Source: Phycisphaerae bacterium
GTDB taxonomy: Bacteria; Planctomycetota; Phycisphaerae; UBA1845
DNA length: 64,000 nt
NCBI GenBank assembly: GCA_029260015.1
Contig: JAJDEB010000036.1
Coordinates: forward strand, 434,001 to 498,000
Direction of reading: 5' to 3'
Shown: positions 17,402 through 26,903 of the stretch, in pieces
Layout: every line of letters begins with the position of its first letter
Position numbering within the stretch: position 1 is the stretch's first letter
Notes under the pieces: generated by a model
The model's database searches: none
The model's input: the letters and a program-made list of their open reading frames with translations, nothing else
Told to the model about the DNA's origin: nothing
Made by a program: the position numbers and the translations under genes

Positions 17402-18347
17402 AACCAAACCGGTATACGCGGTGGTTGGCCAGGACCAGTTCCGCAAACGAAATACGATCGTCGCGATCTGCGATGAGTGGGCCAAGAGTGATGGGATCGA
17501 TAAAAGACCCTCGCGATACGAAGGCAGCAAGTCTGAACTCGCCGTCGTTCTCGACGATGTACGAACGTATTCGCTGCTCGGTGGCGTCCGGTTGGTCATT
17601 GTCGATGACGCCGACACGTTCATCACCCGTCATCGCGCGAGCTTGGAAAAATATTGCACCGAACCGGTCGACTCCGGCGTACTGATTCTTGAATGCAGCA
17701 GCATGCCATCCAACACGCGTCTGTACAAAGCGATCGCCAAAACCGGTCAAATGATCAAATGCGATCCGCTCAAGGGTCAAGCGCTGCAAGCGTGGATGGT
17801 ACAGCACTGTCGTGATGCGTACGGTAAGCAGCTCGACAGGCAAGCCGCATGGCGATTGGCAGACCTGGTGGGTCAATCGTTGGGGTCGCTTGATGCCGAG
17901 TTGAGCAAGCTTTCGATTTTCGTTGGATCGCGACCGGCGATCACTCCGAAGGATGTGGAAGAGTTGGTCGGTCGTTTGCGCGAGGAAGACATCTTCGGGA
18001 TCACCGACGCGATGGCCTCGGGCGATACCGCAGCCGCCCTGACCAAGTGGGAAAAGGTTCTTGCGACCGATCGGGCTGGACCCGCCCGGGCGGTCGGTGG
18101 ATTGGCTTGGGGATTTCGCAAGTTGCTGGATTTGAAATTGCAAAGCGAATCGGGCGTTCCGATGGGGTCGCTTGCGCGTCAGGCATTTACGACGCCGGAT
18201 GTTTTGCAACGCCGATTGGCTCGACATAACGTCGCTGAATTGCAGGATAATCTTGTCGCGCTACTGAAAGCCGACGTTGCGTCGAAGAACGGTTTGTCTA
18301 CGGCGTCGTCTGCCATACAGCAGTTTATTGTCACGCAAAGTGCCTAG
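17382..18347 (+). CDS. holA: DNA polymerase III subunit delta
   Basis: This is the clamp-loader subunit that opens the sliding clamp. The 321-aa protein matches HolA in length and plan: an N-terminal domain with YAVVGQDQFRKRNTI, RYEGSKSELAVVLDDVRTYSLLGGVRLVIVDDADTF, a middle lid domain (WRLADLVGQSLGSLDAELSKL, then a TPKDVEELVG segment) and the C-terminal oligomerisation helices. As expected for delta, there is no Walker A lysine motif. Its start lies inside the preceding TPR gene. A palindromic repeat begins on the base after its stop codon. Confidence 0.92.
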   Translation: MKSIAIETKPVYAVVGQDQFRKRNTIVAICDEWAKSDGIDKRPSRYEGSKSELAVVLDDVRTYSLLGGVRLVIVDDADTFITRHRASLEKYCTEPVDSGVLILECSSMPSNTRLYKAIAKTGQMIKCDPLKGQALQAWMVQHCRDAYGKQLDRQAAWRLADLVGQSLGSLDAELSKLSIFVGSRPAITPKDVEELVGRLREEDIFGITDAMASGDTAAALTKWEKVLATDRAGPARAVGGLAWGFRKLLDLKLQSESGVPMGSLARQAFTTPDVLQRRLARHNVAELQDNLVALLKADVASKNGLSTASSAIQQFIVTQSA

Positions 18348-18434
18348 TGGTTCGTCACTCCCGCGCATGCGGGAGTCCAGAACGAGCAATGTGTAATGTG
18401 CGGGGCTTGGATTCTCGCGTTCGCGGGAATGACG
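18348..18434 (+). repeat. Palindromic repeat of the CTCCCGC..GCGGGAG type, copy 1
   Basis: The element runs from TGGTTCGTCACTCCCG to GCGGGAATGAC and contains two hairpins (CTCCCGC-GCAT-GCGGGAG and TCTCGCG-TT-CGCGGGA). The same element lies inverted at 54121-54206. This copy starts on the base after the holA stop codon. Confidence 0.8.
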
Positions 18435-18461
18435 GCGGAGCGCAAGGAATGATGCAGCAAT

Positions 18462-19847
18462 ATGATTGATACCCAAACAATAAACTTCATGTTCACCCGG
18501 AAGAACCGCACCAATGCAAGGTTCATCGTTCTTGCAATCATGATTGGTTTCACTGGCTGTTCGAATACCCCGGGTGGCGGCTTGTTCGGAGGGTTCAAGC
18601 GAGCCAAAGCTGCCCGCGATCCCGATCCAAATCGCTATGTTTACGGGCAAAAACCGCGGGATGCCGTTTACTCGCCGACCAGCAACGACCCCGCCGCCTT
18701 CCGTCCTGCCGAAACAGGAATCGACGAAAACAATGAGTCTGCCGCACCCTCGGAAAGTCCGCCCAATGCGGTTGATGATTACGTCGCGCGGCTAAACAAG
18801 GCAACATCAAACACGAACGATGCGGCGATTGAAGATGGCAATGTCGATCGGCGACAAGAAGGCATTCCGTGGCAGAATAACAACACCGCCAAAGCTCGGC
18901 CGCTTGATCGAAATAGGTCCGACGAAAATCCAATTGCGTATCGACCACAACCGCAAGAGCAGGCGATGCCCTATGAAGCGCCGCAGCGCAATGAACCCGT
19001 GGTGAAGCGACCACCAGCAGTGGAATCGGTGGGCGTGCGCGGTGGTCAATCTGTCTCACGGACGGTAAGCCAAGGTCGCGACAATCATCAGCCGATTGCG
19101 CGCACCGCGTCTTCCAATGTGCGTGCGCAGCAGGGCATGGACCTTAACGATCTGGCGAGTTCTCGCGACTTGCAGCAACTCATCGATGCGGCCAAAATTG
19201 CGGTGGTCAGCGATCCGTCGAATCCGCGTAAGCAGCTTCGACTCAGCCTGCTTCAGTTGGCAAACGATCAACCGGAGGAAGCGGCTCGATTGTCGCCTGC
19301 CATCGATCACCGCGAGCGCGAATTGATTTCGCAATTTGTAACCTCAATCGGGAAAGTCGATCGCCGGTTTTCTGATCCGCTGCTCGACACCGATGCGGTG
19401 TTGGCGTCGATCGACGATCTGCGCGATTCGATTCGCGACACGGCTGAGTTGACCATTCCGGCAGTGGCACTTTGTTCGCGCGTGCAAACGTTTGGCATTT
19501 ACGACGAGATTCCCGCAAGCCATTTGCGGGCTCATCAGGTCAACCGTGTCATCGTTTACTGTGAAGTCGATCATTTCAAATCGCGTATTGATGATTCAAC
19601 CAATCAGTTCCGAACCGAACTGGGTTCGCATCTGGAACTCTTCACAGCCGACGGTCGTTCCATCTGGTCGCAGACTGAGGATCAAATCATCGATCTTTCG
19701 CGCCAGCAACGCGAAGACTTCTTTTTGGCGCAGTTGGTTTCATTTCCTGGAAACATTTCCGCTGGCGAATATGTGCTGAAGATTGCGATCACTGACGCGC
19801 AAGCTCAAAAGACGACCGAAGCCGTCCATCGTTTTGAAGTTCGCTAG
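18462..19847 (+). CDS. Predicted lipoprotein with Pro/Gln/Asn-rich linker, unknown function
   Basis: The 461-aa protein has a basic N-terminus, a hydrophobic stretch and a lipobox-like IGFTGC, so it is probably lipid-anchored. Residues about 35-230 are low-complexity and polar. The C-terminal half is folded: a helical region DLQQLIDAAKIAVVSDPSNPRKQLRLSLLQ, and a beta-rich end including VNRVIVYCEVDHFKSR and GEYVLKIAITDAQAQ. I do not recognise a family. ATG 18489 would give a more standard signal peptide than ATG 18462. Confidence 0.75.
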   Translation: MIDTQTINFMFTRKNRTNARFIVLAIMIGFTGCSNTPGGGLFGGFKRAKAARDPDPNRYVYGQKPRDAVYSPTSNDPAAFRPAETGIDENNESAAPSESPPNAVDDYVARLNKATSNTNDAAIEDGNVDRRQEGIPWQNNNTAKARPLDRNRSDENPIAYRPQPQEQAMPYEAPQRNEPVVKRPPAVESVGVRGGQSVSRTVSQGRDNHQPIARTASSNVRAQQGMDLNDLASSRDLQQLIDAAKIAVVSDPSNPRKQLRLSLLQLANDQPEEAARLSPAIDHRERELISQFVTSIGKVDRRFSDPLLDTDAVLASIDDLRDSIRDTAELTIPAVALCSRVQTFGIYDEIPASHLRAHQVNRVIVYCEVDHFKSRIDDSTNQFRTELGSHLELFTADGRSIWSQTEDQIIDLSRQQREDFFLAQLVSFPGNISAGEYVLKIAITDAQAQKTTEAVHRFEVR

Positions 19848-20060
19848 CGACCCTCCTCGCCTCGATATCACTACGAAACTTTTTGAACTCCATCGCAATA
19901 CCCGTTGACGAACTGCGCGCCGGCGAACACAATATTGCCGTCGGGGTTGAATGTCGTCGAGTGCTCGGATGCTTCGACACACAATCGCGGTATGAGCTGA
20001 CAAGGTTAACGGCTCAGGGCCAGCAGATTCGTTGTAGAGTTTTCACTGGGAGAACGCACC

Positions 20061-20501
20061 ATGAGCAGCAAGCAGATGACCCAACGGAATGAGGCATCAC
20101 GTTGCGAATCCAAACGTTTCTTCACGCCAGAGCAAGCCAACAGTGCGCTTCCGTTGGTGCGGCGAATCGCGGCTGACATCGTTGCGCAATACCAACAACT
20201 CGAACACTTGCAGAAGCGACGCCAGAAACTTTTGAACCAGGAAGGTTCTGACGATTTGCGAGCGCTTGACGCCATCGCCGGGCAAAGCGCAAAACGACTC
20301 AATGACTTGATCGAGGAAATCAAACTCATCGGTTGCGAGTTGAAAGACTGGACGCTCGGTCTTGTAGACTTCCCTGCGATTCTTGACGGACGTGAAGTTT
20401 ATCTGTGTTGGAAACTCGGCGAAGAGCAAGTCAGTCATTGGCACGAAGTACACGCTGGTGCCATGGGGCGTCAGCCGGTTGGCGAAACTTTCACCGACTA
20501 A
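20061..20501 (+). CDS. DUF2203 family protein
   Basis: The 146-aa protein begins KRFFTPEQANSALPLVRRI near residue 14 and has a helical coiled middle and the conserved ending GCELKDWTLGLVDFPAILDGREVYLCWKLGEE..HWHE, which is characteristic of DUF2203. Function of that family is unknown. GGGAG lies ahead of the ATG. It is followed 58 bases later by a small membrane protein. Confidence 0.85.
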   Translation: MSSKQMTQRNEASRCESKRFFTPEQANSALPLVRRIAADIVAQYQQLEHLQKRRQKLLNQEGSDDLRALDAIAGQSAKRLNDLIEEIKLIGCELKDWTLGLVDFPAILDGREVYLCWKLGEEQVSHWHEVHAGAMGRQPVGETFTD

Positions 20502-20559
20502 CGCTTTCGTATTAACGGATTTGCAATTCTCTGTTCATTCTTGAATCAGGAACATTTGA

Positions 20560-20997
20560 ATGGACCCCAAAGATGCACTGATCTCCGGCCTTGTGGTGTC
20601 GTGCGTGCTGTTGCCTGCGCCGGTGATACTCGCTGCGATCATTGGAAAAGAAAACGTCGAACGCAGTTCGCCACTTCCAAAAATTTTTGGACTCGTGTTG
20701 GCTGCTGCCGCAATCTATTGTTGTTATGCACTGGGTTACGGACTTTACGGAACCACTGACAAAGGCCCCGATTTCAAGGTCACCTCATTTGTATTCAGCC
20801 GATTCCTTTTCTTTGGCGGCGCGATAGTGTGTTTGATGATAGCAGCCGTCAGCTCCATGCTGATTGCGGGAAAAAGCGACGTGATCAAATCTTCCACCGG
20901 GCTGCAATGGCCTGGCTTTCTTGCAGGTTTGCTCGCTGCCCAAGCCGTCGTTTTCTTCCAGCAATGCAACATGCAGTCGGTTTTTCAGAATACATGA
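20560..20997 (+). CDS. Small integral membrane protein, unknown function
   Basis: The 145-aa protein has four hydrophobic segments (about residues 8-28, 44-65, 82-103 and 116-135). No family is recognised. The ATG has AGGAA upstream. It faces the PLP-enzyme gene tail to tail with 11 bases between, and may be cotranscribed with the DUF2203 gene. Confidence 0.7.
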   Translation: MDPKDALISGLVVSCVLLPAPVILAAIIGKENVERSSPLPKIFGLVLAAAAIYCCYALGYGLYGTTDKGPDFKVTSFVFSRFLFFGGAIVCLMIAAVSSMLIAGKSDVIKSSTGLQWPGFLAGLLAAQAVVFFQQCNMQSVFQNT

Positions 20998-21008
20998 TTA
21001 GTCGCCAC

Positions 21009-22151
21009 TTAGACTGCGGCGAGCGCCCGGTCGAGGTCTTCCTTAAGATCGTCCACGTCCTCAATCCCGACGCTTAATCGAACCAAATTGTCGGTGATAC
21101 CCTGTGCATCGCGCACATCCTTCGGAATCGACGCGTGGGTCATGCGGGCTGGGTGGTTGATCAGCGACTCCACCCCACCGAGCGACTCGGCTAGGCTGAA
21201 CAATTTCGTCGTTTTGCAAAACTGGCTCGTCGCATTGAAATCGCCATCGATCAGTACCGAGACGATGCCCCCGCCGCCACACATTTGCGTCTCGGCCAAC
21301 GCATGATCGGGATGATCGGCGAGTGTCGGATAAATCACACTTGAGATTCCCGGTTTACCGACAAGGTGTTCGGCAATGGCGCGGGCATTGGCGCAGTGGG
21401 CCCGCATTCGAAGCGGCAGCGTCTTGATGCCACGATGTGTCATATAGCAATCCATCGGACCCGGGCAACCGCCTGCCGACTTTAAGTAAAACAAGATGGG
21501 GTCGATGAGCGCCGCGTCCTTCACAACAACCGCCCCACCAATCACGTCGGAATGACCACCGATGTATTTCGTGGTGCTGTGTACGACATAGTCCGCACCC
21601 AGCGCTAGCGGTTGTTGAAGCGCCGGTGTGGCGAATGTGTTGTCAACCGCAACAGCAATCCCTCGCGACTTGGCCAACTTCGAAACGTCAGCAATGTCGA
21701 TGAGGCGCAGCAACGGATTGGTCGGTGTTTCCAGCCAAATCAACTTCGTCGAACTGTCGATAAGCTTTTCAAAATCGGCGACCGACGTCCCCTGCGAATA
21801 CCGCGCATCTATCCCACCCGGTCGCGAGATTTTTTCAAAGATGCGATACGTTCCACCGTACAAATCGGCGTAGGCGACGATCGAGTCACCCGGGCGCAGC
21901 GTTGAAAGCACGGCCATCGTTGCAGCGCACCCGGACGAGAACGACGAGGCCGCCGTCCCGCCTTCCAATACCGCGAGGCATTTTTCCAAGGCCACGCGTG
22001 TGGGGTTTGCCGAGCGTGAATAGACAAACCCTTTGCTTTCGCCCGGAGCGTCGAGCGTATAGGTGGTCGTAAAGTGAACCGGAGGAATGGTCGCACCGGT
22101 CACGGGATCGGGATCCTGACCGACATGTATGCAGGCTGTGGCGAACTTCAT
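21009..22151 (-). CDS. Cystathionine gamma-synthase/lyase family PLP enzyme
   Basis: The enzyme acts in transsulfuration between cysteine and homocysteine/methionine. The 380-aa protein has family motifs: PPVHFTTTYTLDAPGESKGFVYSRSANPTR near the N-terminus, FSSGCAATMAVL, the aspartate-bearing VAVDNTFATPALQQPL, and the PLP-lysine motif DYVVHSTTKYIGGHSD. The C-terminus has SLGGVESLINHPARMTH. Synthase and lyase cannot be separated by eye. The start at 22151 has AGGAGGAATA directly upstream; an earlier ATG at 22181 is therefore rejected. The cysE gene at 5 kb is in the same pathway but not linked. Confidence 0.93.
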   Translation of the reverse strand: MKFATACIHVGQDPDPVTGATIPPVHFTTTYTLDAPGESKGFVYSRSANPTRVALEKCLAVLEGGTAASSFSSGCAATMAVLSTLRPGDSIVAYADLYGGTYRIFEKISRPGGIDARYSQGTSVADFEKLIDSSTKLIWLETPTNPLLRLIDIADVSKLAKSRGIAVAVDNTFATPALQQPLALGADYVVHSTTKYIGGHSDVIGGAVVVKDAALIDPILFYLKSAGGCPGPMDCYMTHRGIKTLPLRMRAHCANARAIAEHLVGKPGISSVIYPTLADHPDHALAETQMCGGGGIVSVLIDGDFNATSQFCKTTKLFSLAESLGGVESLINHPARMTHASIPKDVRDAQGITDNLVRLSVGIEDVDDLKEDLDRALAAV

Positions 22152-22362
22152 TATTCCTCCTGATTCAAAATCCCATTTCAATCGTATCGGGGCAATCGAA
22201 GCGACCCGAATTTAAAGCCATGCAGAATGATTGACACGCCGCCGGCCATCAAGCGCGACAGCATATCAAGCAAACCGCAGAATGGTAAGCCCTGCAGAAG
22301 TCGCATGACACCGCAATCGCTTTCAACCGATCGGACAGCAAACACCCAGCCCTAACCTCTGT

Positions 22363-22368
22363 TACAAT
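22363..22368 (+). promoter_or_regulatory. Extended -10 box for a probably leaderless message
   Basis: TGTTACAAT, then seven bases, then the ATG of the glycosyltransferase gene. This spacing places transcription start at or within a base of the ATG. No good -35 hexamer is visible, which fits an extended -10. Confidence 0.45.
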
Positions 22369-22375
22369 CCCGCCC

Positions 22376-24883
22376 ATGGCTGATGCTACCGCCGCACAAT
22401 GCGAACCAACTGGTCCCAATGTGCCATTGACCCGATGGGACGCATTGCTGACGTTCGCACCGTGGGCGATCGCGGCGCTGACAGTTCGCGTGCTGATCGC
22501 ACCTCTGGTCGGGCATCCGGTCGATATGCATACGTTTATTGAGTGGGGCCGAACGATCTCGGAAGTCGGCGTTCAGAACTTCTACGACACGCAACCCAAC
22601 TGCGACTATTTCCCAGGTTATCTCTATGTGCTCTGGGTGTGCGGGAAGATCGCAGGGGCTGCTCCTCCGACGTTTCAATATTTGATTTTCAAACTTCCCA
22701 ATCTGCTTACCGACGTCGGAATCGCCTGGATGATCTGGCGGGTTGCGGGGTCGAGTCCGCGCCGTTTCGTCTTGCCACTGCTCTATCTTTTTAACCCGGT
22801 CATTATTTTCAATTCCGCGTACTGGGGGCAAGCCGACGGCTTTCACACGTTCATCGTGCTGGCCGGTTTGATCCTTTGCTTCAACAAACGGTTGGTGCTT
22901 GCCGCGGTTGTGTTGGGATTTGCTTGTACCGTGAAACCGCACAGCGTTTTGGCAATCCCATTGGTCATTGTCGCAGCATGGATGCAGGGTACTCGTCTTG
23001 CGCGTTTGCTAATCTGCTGTGGGATCGGGTTGGCTGCGTTCCTGGTGCCGTTTGTACCGTTCGCATTGGGTACCAATCCATTCACATTTACGTTGGACCG
23101 AATTCGCATCACGATGGACATGTACCCATATGCGTCGGTCAACGCGCTCAATCTCTGGTACGCTGCCGGTCAAAACTGGATTGATGATTCAACGCTGATC
23201 TGGGGCATCGTCAGGATTCGCGTGGTCGGAATTGTCTGCGTGAGCGGCGGTGCTGCGCTTATGTTGTGGCAGTTGCTTCGCTCGGGCGGTGAGTTTGCCC
23301 GTCAATACTGGCGCGTGGCCGCCGGGCTTTTTATGCTGACATTTTTCTGTTCTACGCGTGTTCACGAGCGGCACGTTTATCCGGCATTTGCCATGCTCCT
23401 TTGTGCTGCGCCGCTTTGGAACAAGGCGTTCTACGCATACGCCCTGCTTTCGCTGACGTGCTTCGTGAATATGATGCTGGCGTGGGGCTACATTTATGCA
23501 AATCCGCCATCGGCACAGTTGGGACCGGTAGCACTGACGGTTGGCATTTGCTTGCTCAACTGTTTGATTCTCGCAGTCATCGTTTCTAAATCACCATTCA
23601 ACCTTCCAAGCGGCCAAGTGTTCTTTTACCGCGTCGGCGCGTTCGTTCAACGCATGGTGCAAGGTCTATCGAAGCGAAACGGCCTTACGCTCATGGCGAT
23701 TGTCCTGTTCGCGCTCACCATGCGAATCATCCGGTTGGACAAACCCGAGACGAGAGTATTCGACGAGGTCTATCACGCCTATACCGCCGAGCAATGGGCG
23801 CAAGGCAATACCGATCCGTGGCGATGGGACACAAGTGCTCCTGATAAAGATTGTGCGTACGAGTGGACCCACCCACCGCTCGCCAAGCTCATCATGTCTG
23901 CAAGCATTCGGCTATTCGGCGTCAACGCATTCGCCTGGCGCTTACCTTCGGCGATCGCCGGGACAATTTGCATACTGTTGATTTACGCACTCGGCAAGAA
24001 ACTTTTTGCGAGCCAGACGATTGCAATCCTTGCCGCTGCGTTCATGTCGCTCGATGCGTTACCGTTGGTGCTGTCGCGCATTGCGATGAACGATATGTAT
24101 TGTGTGATGTTCGTATTAGCCGGAGCGTTCGCGTGCCTCCATCGGAGGCACTTTGCGAGCGCAGCCCTCATCGGTTGCGCCATCGCTTGCAAATGGACCG
24201 GGCTGTTCGCGCTTCCGTTGATTGCAGTGATTCATTTTCAATACTTTGGCGAATCGATTCGCGAACGCCCGCTGCGATGGGCGCTCACGATTGTCGGTCA
24301 GGGATTGCTCGTCGCAATCATCTACGTCGGGAGTTACGCACCGTTTTTTCGAGCGGGCAACAGCCCATCGGATTTTGTCGAACTTCAACGACGGATGTGG
24401 GGCTATCACGTTGGTGGCGATTTGACCCATGACGGCGCATCCAAGGCTTGGCAGTGGCCACTGGGTGATGGCACGCTTTGGTTCTACTCCAAATCCTTCG
24501 ACCACGAACCGAGTCGCGAAGACGGCATCGTCATTCCTCCAAAGAGGGCGAACATTTACGCAATGGGCAATCTGATGATCTGGTGGGCAGGACTGGGTGC
24601 GGCGGCCTTTTGCGTGCTTCGGACGATCAGACATCCGAAATCGCCGCTGACGATCGCGGTGTTTGGATACCTTGCGTTCTGGGTTCCGTGGGTCGCTTCG
24701 CCCCGGATCATGTTCATCTATCACTATTTTCCGGCGCTTCCATTTCTCTACCTGCTTCTGGCTTGGTCACTGGTCAAATCGGAGGTCGATGTTCTGATCA
24801 ACCGCAGTATCTTGGCAACTGCGACTCTGGTGCTGGCCGTCGAACTGCCCTATGTGCTGGGATTACCGCTGCCCGTTCCTTAG
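22376..24883 (+). CDS. Two-domain membrane glycosyltransferase: GT-C N-half plus PMT-like C-half
   Basis: The 835-aa protein is polytopic. The N-terminal half (about residues 25-410) resembles GT-C glycosyltransferases of the GT87/mannosyltransferase kind, with DMHTFIEWGRTISEVG, CDYFPGYLYVLW and FNSAYWGQADGFHTF. The C-terminal half (about 440-835) resembles protein O-mannosyltransferases (GT39): VFDEVYHAYTAEQW with the Asp-Glu pair in the first loop, YEWTHPPLAKLIM, SRIAMNDMYCVMF and a PMT-type C-terminal region SPRIMFIYHYFPALPFLYL. Each half would use a polyprenyl-phosphate sugar donor. The C-half may O-mannosylate exported proteins. It is divergent from the PLP-enzyme gene and apparently monocistronic. 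Confidence 0.85.
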   Translation: MADATAAQCEPTGPNVPLTRWDALLTFAPWAIAALTVRVLIAPLVGHPVDMHTFIEWGRTISEVGVQNFYDTQPNCDYFPGYLYVLWVCGKIAGAAPPTFQYLIFKLPNLLTDVGIAWMIWRVAGSSPRRFVLPLLYLFNPVIIFNSAYWGQADGFHTFIVLAGLILCFNKRLVLAAVVLGFACTVKPHSVLAIPLVIVAAWMQGTRLARLLICCGIGLAAFLVPFVPFALGTNPFTFTLDRIRITMDMYPYASVNALNLWYAAGQNWIDDSTLIWGIVRIRVVGIVCVSGGAALMLWQLLRSGGEFARQYWRVAAGLFMLTFFCSTRVHERHVYPAFAMLLCAAPLWNKAFYAYALLSLTCFVNMMLAWGYIYANPPSAQLGPVALTVGICLLNCLILAVIVSKSPFNLPSGQVFFYRVGAFVQRMVQGLSKRNGLTLMAIVLFALTMRIIRLDKPETRVFDEVYHAYTAEQWAQGNTDPWRWDTSAPDKDCAYEWTHPPLAKLIMSASIRLFGVNAFAWRLPSAIAGTICILLIYALGKKLFASQTIAILAAAFMSLDALPLVLSRIAMNDMYCVMFVLAGAFACLHRRHFASAALIGCAIACKWTGLFALPLIAVIHFQYFGESIRERPLRWALTIVGQGLLVAIIYVGSYAPFFRAGNSPSDFVELQRRMWGYHVGGDLTHDGASKAWQWPLGDGTLWFYSKSFDHEPSREDGIVIPPKRANIYAMGNLMIWWAGLGAAAFCVLRTIRHPKSPLTIAVFGYLAFWVPWVASPRIMFIYHYFPALPFLYLLLAWSLVKSEVDVLINRSILATATLVLAVELPYVLGLPLPVP

Positions 24884-25062
24884 AAAAGACGATCCATGGT
24901 GAATGTTATGCGGTTGGCAGGCGAATTCTTGGCGGAATCGTGCGGCTGCGAATTTGTCCACATTGAAACGTGACGGGACGCTTGGCAGCCGTATAATGCG
25001 GCAACGATCAAATAACACCAGTGGTCGCAGGATAAAGGTACCACGTTACGGAGAACTTAGGC

Positions 25063-25248
25063 ATGCAAAAAAATAGACTCCCCAAGCGAATTAGTTTGCT
25101 TCGCATATCGAAAGCGGCGACGTTCATCACCGGCGGCGCGATGGTCTTTCAAACGACCGGATGTGCGTTTGATGATGTATTGGGCGCCAACATTGTGACT
25201 ACGCTGTTGCAATTCTTTCTGTCGATTTTCCTTGGCGGCGGCATCTAG
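25063..25248 (+). CDS. Small secreted or membrane protein
   Basis: This 61-aa protein has a basic N-terminus, a hydrophobic segment ending near FQTTGC (a weak lipobox), and a hydrophobic C-terminus FLSIFLGGGI. GGAGAA lies ahead of the ATG, a TATAAT lies at 24992-24997, and a terminator follows, so the unit has its own signals. Function unknown. Confidence 0.6.
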   Translation: MQKNRLPKRISLLRISKAATFITGGAMVFQTTGCAFDDVLGANIVTTLLQFFLSIFLGGGI

Positions 25249-25311
25249 AACACTGTCATTTGAAACAATTCAATTGGCATTCGACTTGACTCAATCGGCT
25301 ACAAATAACGG

Positions 25312-25346
25312 GCCCCGGGATCACTCATTCCGGCGGCTCTTTTTTG
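25312..25346 (+). terminator. Rho-independent terminator
   Basis: GCCCCGG and CCGGCGGC flank a short loop and are followed by CTCTTTTTTG. It lies after the small plus-strand gene and before the converging rmuC end. Confidence 0.65.
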
Positions 25347-25371
25347 TGGTTGAGTTGAAACGGATGGCTGG

Positions 25372-26586
25372 CTAGCGATCGGTCAGACGCAGGGTTTTAC
25401 CAGACTGATCGATTGCGTCTGCTTCTTCCTCCTCGCTGCGATGCTGCCTGAGCGAATCGATTTTGTCGAGCTCGCGTTGCAGCATGCGCGTGCGGGTGGT
25501 CTTGAGTTCGCCGTAGGCTTTCATGGTGCTCTCGAGTCGCGACCCCAGCGTTTCAACGACACCGCTGTATTTTTCCCATTGCCGAGCAAACTTTCCCATG
25601 AGCGAAAGGATCTCGTCGCTGGTCTCCTGCAATCGGAAGTTGTCAGCCGCTTTGCGAATCACAGCCAGAATCGCGAATAGAGTTAGCGGCGAACAAAGGA
25701 CAATCTTCTTGGCCATCGCATCGTCGAGAAGCGTTGGGTCGTTTTCGTGAATGAATCCATAGACCTGCTCATTTGGAATAAAAACCAGCACGACATCGAC
25801 GGTTCCGCCGGATGGATCAATGTACTCGCGCGTGGTCACTTCCTGAATTCGTTTGCGCACATCCTGCAGGAATGATTTCTTGCATTGCTCGGCGTCGGCT
25901 CCTTCGGATTCGAGGAATCGAACGTAATTGTTGAGCGGAAACTTCACGTCCATGTTGACGCTCTGACCGGCGGGCAACATAAAAACGAAGTCGGGTTTGG
26001 TCCCGGCTTCTGTGCGCCCCTGCTTTTTATAGTTGATACCCTCAACCATACCGGCGAGTCGTAGGACATCTTCGGCCATCCGTTCGCCCCATTGCCCGCG
26101 ATGACTCGGACTTGCCAGTGCTGCGGTGAGTTGCTCGGTGGTACTTTGCAAACGAAGGTTGGCTTTTCCGGTGTTTTCAAGTTCCTTGATGATGCGCCCA
26201 AAGGACTCGCGCCGTTCTTTTTCAGCACCATGCAGGGCTTGATTGAGTTCGGTCACCTTCTTCGTGACTGTTTCAAGGCGGGCGTCGATCAGTTTCTTTT
26301 TTTCGTCGAGGTGCGATTCGCCCGCACTGGTTTGATTCTCAAGGCGCGTCTTGGCGAGTTTGAGGAATTCCTCGCTGTTCACGGCCAGCGCGTCTCGACT
26401 TAGCGAACCGAAGGAGTCTTTGAGTTGGGCAAGGGTTCGATCCAATTCATCCGCCCGCCGTGTTTCGGTTTCGGAAATAAGATCGCGGGTCAGTGTTTCG
26501 ACCGACTTTCGCCGCAGGTACACAACGAGCGCAACGATCGCCCCACCGATCAACAATCCCAATGCAAATGACGCGTATTCGTTCAT
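25372..26586 (-). CDS. rmuC: DNA recombination protein RmuC
   Basis: RmuC-family proteins limit DNA inversions and contain a predicted nuclease domain. The 404-aa protein has an N-terminal membrane helix (about residues 5-25), a long coiled coil (about 30-150) and the conserved domain with RGQWGERMAEDVLRLAGM, TKPDFVFMLPAGQSVNMDVKFPLNNYVRFLE, VDVVLVFIPNEQVYGFIHE and IVLCSPLTLFAILAVIRKA. The DVKFP and FIPNE motifs are typical of the family. The C-terminus is a charged tail. It stands alone. Confidence 0.93.
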   Translation of the reverse strand: MNEYASFALGLLIGGAIVALVVYLRRKSVETLTRDLISETETRRADELDRTLAQLKDSFGSLSRDALAVNSEEFLKLAKTRLENQTSAGESHLDEKKKLIDARLETVTKKVTELNQALHGAEKERRESFGRIIKELENTGKANLRLQSTTEQLTAALASPSHRGQWGERMAEDVLRLAGMVEGINYKKQGRTEAGTKPDFVFMLPAGQSVNMDVKFPLNNYVRFLESEGADAEQCKKSFLQDVRKRIQEVTTREYIDPSGGTVDVVLVFIPNEQVYGFIHENDPTLLDDAMAKKIVLCSPLTLFAILAVIRKAADNFRLQETSDEILSLMGKFARQWEKYSGVVETLGSRLESTMKAYGELKTTRTRMLQRELDKIDSLRQHRSEEEEADAIDQSGKTLRLTDR

Positions 26587-26903
26587 GAAGGTCCCATTGA
26601 ATCAAACCGGAAGCAATCTGCGTCGAATTGGCGCTCGATTGACATGCCAGCAAATGACACGTTATCAGACCCATGATTCGTTGCCAAAAAGCATCGCCAA
26701 GCCTTACTAAACGTTTCACAGGGTCAACATCTGGCAAGATCGAACGCAGCCTCGTTAACGTCCGGGGTGTGATAATAGCGGCGGTCATCCAGGCAACAGA
26801 CCAGATTGATGTCCGTGGCTGATGATTGATTTGGACGCCCAATTGTTGGCACAATGGATGCAGCTTTGTTCCGTACGGAGCGGAACTTTAACGGAAGCTG
26901 CAC
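26587..26903. other. Non-coding stretch between rmuC and a lipoprotein gene
   Basis: About 317 bases between divergent genes; it presumably holds both promoters, but none is clear enough to mark. A GGAAG sits ahead of the right-hand gene. Confidence 0.4.
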
